Of a stretch of DNA of 64,000 nt, positions 63,026 to 64,000 are shown piece after piece. The translations under genes and the position numbers were made by a program. Origin of the DNA: Isochrysis galbana (taxonomy: Eukaryota; Haptophyta; Isochrysidales; Isochrysidaceae); assembly GCA_018136815.1 (NCBI GenBank), contig CM030933.1, positions 7,776,284 through 7,840,283 of the forward strand, given 5' to 3'. The notes beneath the pieces are model-generated. The model was not told where the DNA came from and did not search any database. It saw only the letters and a program-made list of their open reading frames with translations. Position 1 is the stretch's first letter; the number at the start of each line of letters is the position of its first letter.

Positions 63026-63916
63026 TAGCACGGGCTCGAGGTGTGGAACATTGGCCGGCGGCGCCTCGACCTCATAGGTGATTGGCTTGATGGAAGCAAT
63101 GCGACGGTTGCGCTTCGCCTCCCTTTCCCTTTCACGCACAGCTCGCCTCACTGTGCGCGACGCACCCATCGCACTCGCTGCCACGGCCCTCGAGACGCGT
63201 GCGTGCCGGCCAGGGTACCATGGCGTAGCCAATTCGCGGTAGAGGCCACGCCGCACGAGGTCTTCGGGTGTGACGTGGTAAAAGTGATCGAAAGGCAAGG
63301 CGCCACGATCCGGCTCACGCTCGTGCACAACCAACATCTGGACTCCCGCAGCCAAGGCGTCGCGGATGTCGTCAGCCAGAGCGTCCCCGCAAGAGTCCTC
63401 AGCAAAAGTTTTCTCGTTCAAGTACAAGAGCATATGGCAGTTGCCTGTCGCCTGGACGCGTGGGGCACTCGCTACGCCATTTGACCGGCCATGACGGTTG
63501 CTCGTGGGTTCAGAGGCGTTTGCATGAGGTGAGCGGGCGACGGACCCTTCTGGAAACAGAGAAGAATGTCTTCGCAACGGAGCCGTCGGAGCTCTTTGCA
63601 CCTTCAGCCCCGACTTCATCGTGCCCCTCACCGCCTCGTTGCGGACCCTCGTCATAAATTTTGATGACTTGGATCTTCTTGTGCATTTGACGGCCAAAAA
63701 ATTGTGAAGCAATTCCGCAAACGACCGTTCGCTTGCAACGAAGTGTGTGTGGGCCACGTTCGACATGGACTCGGCAAGTTCCTTGGCTGCCTCTTCAGCG
63801 CCGCGATTATTTGAACTAGTGATGAGACCGTGGGGGGATTCCATGAAGTATTTGAAGTCGGTGATCATTGAGCTATGGCCGACACGCTGGGGCAGGAACA
63901 AGTCCATTTTCTTGCC
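62957..63916 (-). CDS. 3'-terminal exon of a large unrecognised gene (TIR-like C-terminal domain)
   Basis: The exon begins after a clear acceptor (TTGCTTACAG at 63917) with GKKMDLFLPQRVGHSSMITD and stays open to the stop at 62957 (319 residues). Upstream exons lie beyond the window. After a Lys/Arg-rich middle comes a compact domain: CHMLLYLNEKTFAEDSCGDA, LADDIRDALAAGVQMLVVHE, PFDHFYHVTPEDLVRRGLYR and ELATPWYPGRHARVSRAVAA. The pattern of an LxYLN strand, a helix, a VxLVHE strand and PFxxFxxxTPxDL resembles a TIR-like fold found at the C-terminus of large protist proteins. This is from memory of the pattern, not a confirmed family. The protein ends in a low-complexity tail. Confidence 0.55.
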   Translation of the reverse strand, partial: GKKMDLFLPQRVGHSSMITDFKYFMESPHGLITSSNNRGAEEAAKELAESMSNVAHTHFVASERSFAELLHNFLAVKCTRRSKSSKFMTRVRNEAVRGTMKSGLKVQRAPTAPLRRHSSLFPEGSVARSPHANASEPTSNRHGRSNGVASAPRVQATGNCHMLLYLNEKTFAEDSCGDALADDIRDALAAGVQMLVVHEREPDRGALPFDHFYHVTPEDLVRRGLYRELATPWYPGRHARVSRAVAASAMGASRTVRRAVREREREAKRNRRIASIKPITYEVEAPPANVPHLEPVLETISEAPTSNRGSATSASVPAA

Positions 63917-64000
63917 CTGTAAGCAAGGCGGGCATAGTGCGCTGGGCAACGTTCGCGCGCAGCAAGTAAGTGGAAGAGGGCTCAGCGCTCTGCGCAGCTA

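Noticed and set aside
1-64000. tRNA, rRNA or snRNA genes
   Set aside because: I saw no cloverleaf with A/B boxes or rRNA-like conserved segments, but a covariance-model scan was not possible, so short RNA genes could be missed.

Overview
This window is nuclear DNA from a eukaryote. It has GT-AG introns in most host genes, LTR and non-LTR retrotransposons, hAT DNA transposons, and mitochondrial and spliceosomal housekeeping genes. Base composition is very GC-rich, with long homopolymer and purine/pyrimidine tracts. Gene content (nucleotide-sugar/triose-phosphate-type transporter, bestrophin-like channel, equilibrative nucleoside transporter, ISCA2, mL54, TBCC, DDX42) fits a unicellular alga or other protist. 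A haptophyte-like alga is my best guess, but that is inference. Two 100-N gaps (26737-26836, 59641-59740) mark scaffold joins.

Host genes, left to right: an acidic repeat-rich protein gene interrupted by a LINE (568-3658); a small unrecognised protein (3731-4270, +); a 4-exon TPT/SLC35 transporter (9209-10529, +); a 5-exon bestrophin-like channel (17106-15503, -); a divergent pair, mL54 (21938-21258, -) and tubulin cofactor C (22092-23135, +); an unrecognised gene beginning MGQYF, split by a gap (27300-26444, -); a BRCT protein (32806-34394, +); the 4-exon DEAD-box helicase DDX42 (37687-40725, +); a 2-exon ENT transporter (44602-43131, -); a 5-exon ISCA2 (49055-48188, -); and the 3' end of a large unrecognised gene (63916-62957, -). 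They look unlinked in function. Mobile DNA fills most of the space between them.

Mobile DNA. (1) A Ty3/gypsy chromovirus (59640-51504, -) encodes one 2153-residue polyprotein. It begins with a phage-type cytosine-C5 methyltransferase domain, followed by protease, RT, RNase H, integrase and a chromodomain. A 1095-bp LTR follows it. A second LTR (27747-29616) is split by another insertion and flanked by chimeric gypsy pieces. (2) A large family of LINE-related retroposons begins with a palindromic hairpin placed just upstream of an ATG, and many end in a GAGAATATTAAAAG-T(n) tail. Four copies carry exact 16-17-bp target-site duplications. The hairpin stems differ in sequence but keep pairing, including T-A to C-G changes and G.T intermediates. 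(3) Three hAT relics: one 1356-bp element with TIRs and 8-bp TSD, and one hAT (35572-36699) nested inside another TIR element (34901-36872), each with a perfect 8-bp TSD. (4) A 904-bp element with 50-bp inverted ends. (5) A tandem-repeat promoter module with strong hairpins, present in three copies, one of which is fused to gypsy methyltransferase sequence.

The two most interesting systems are the methyltransferase-carrying chromovirus and the hairpin-capped retroposons.
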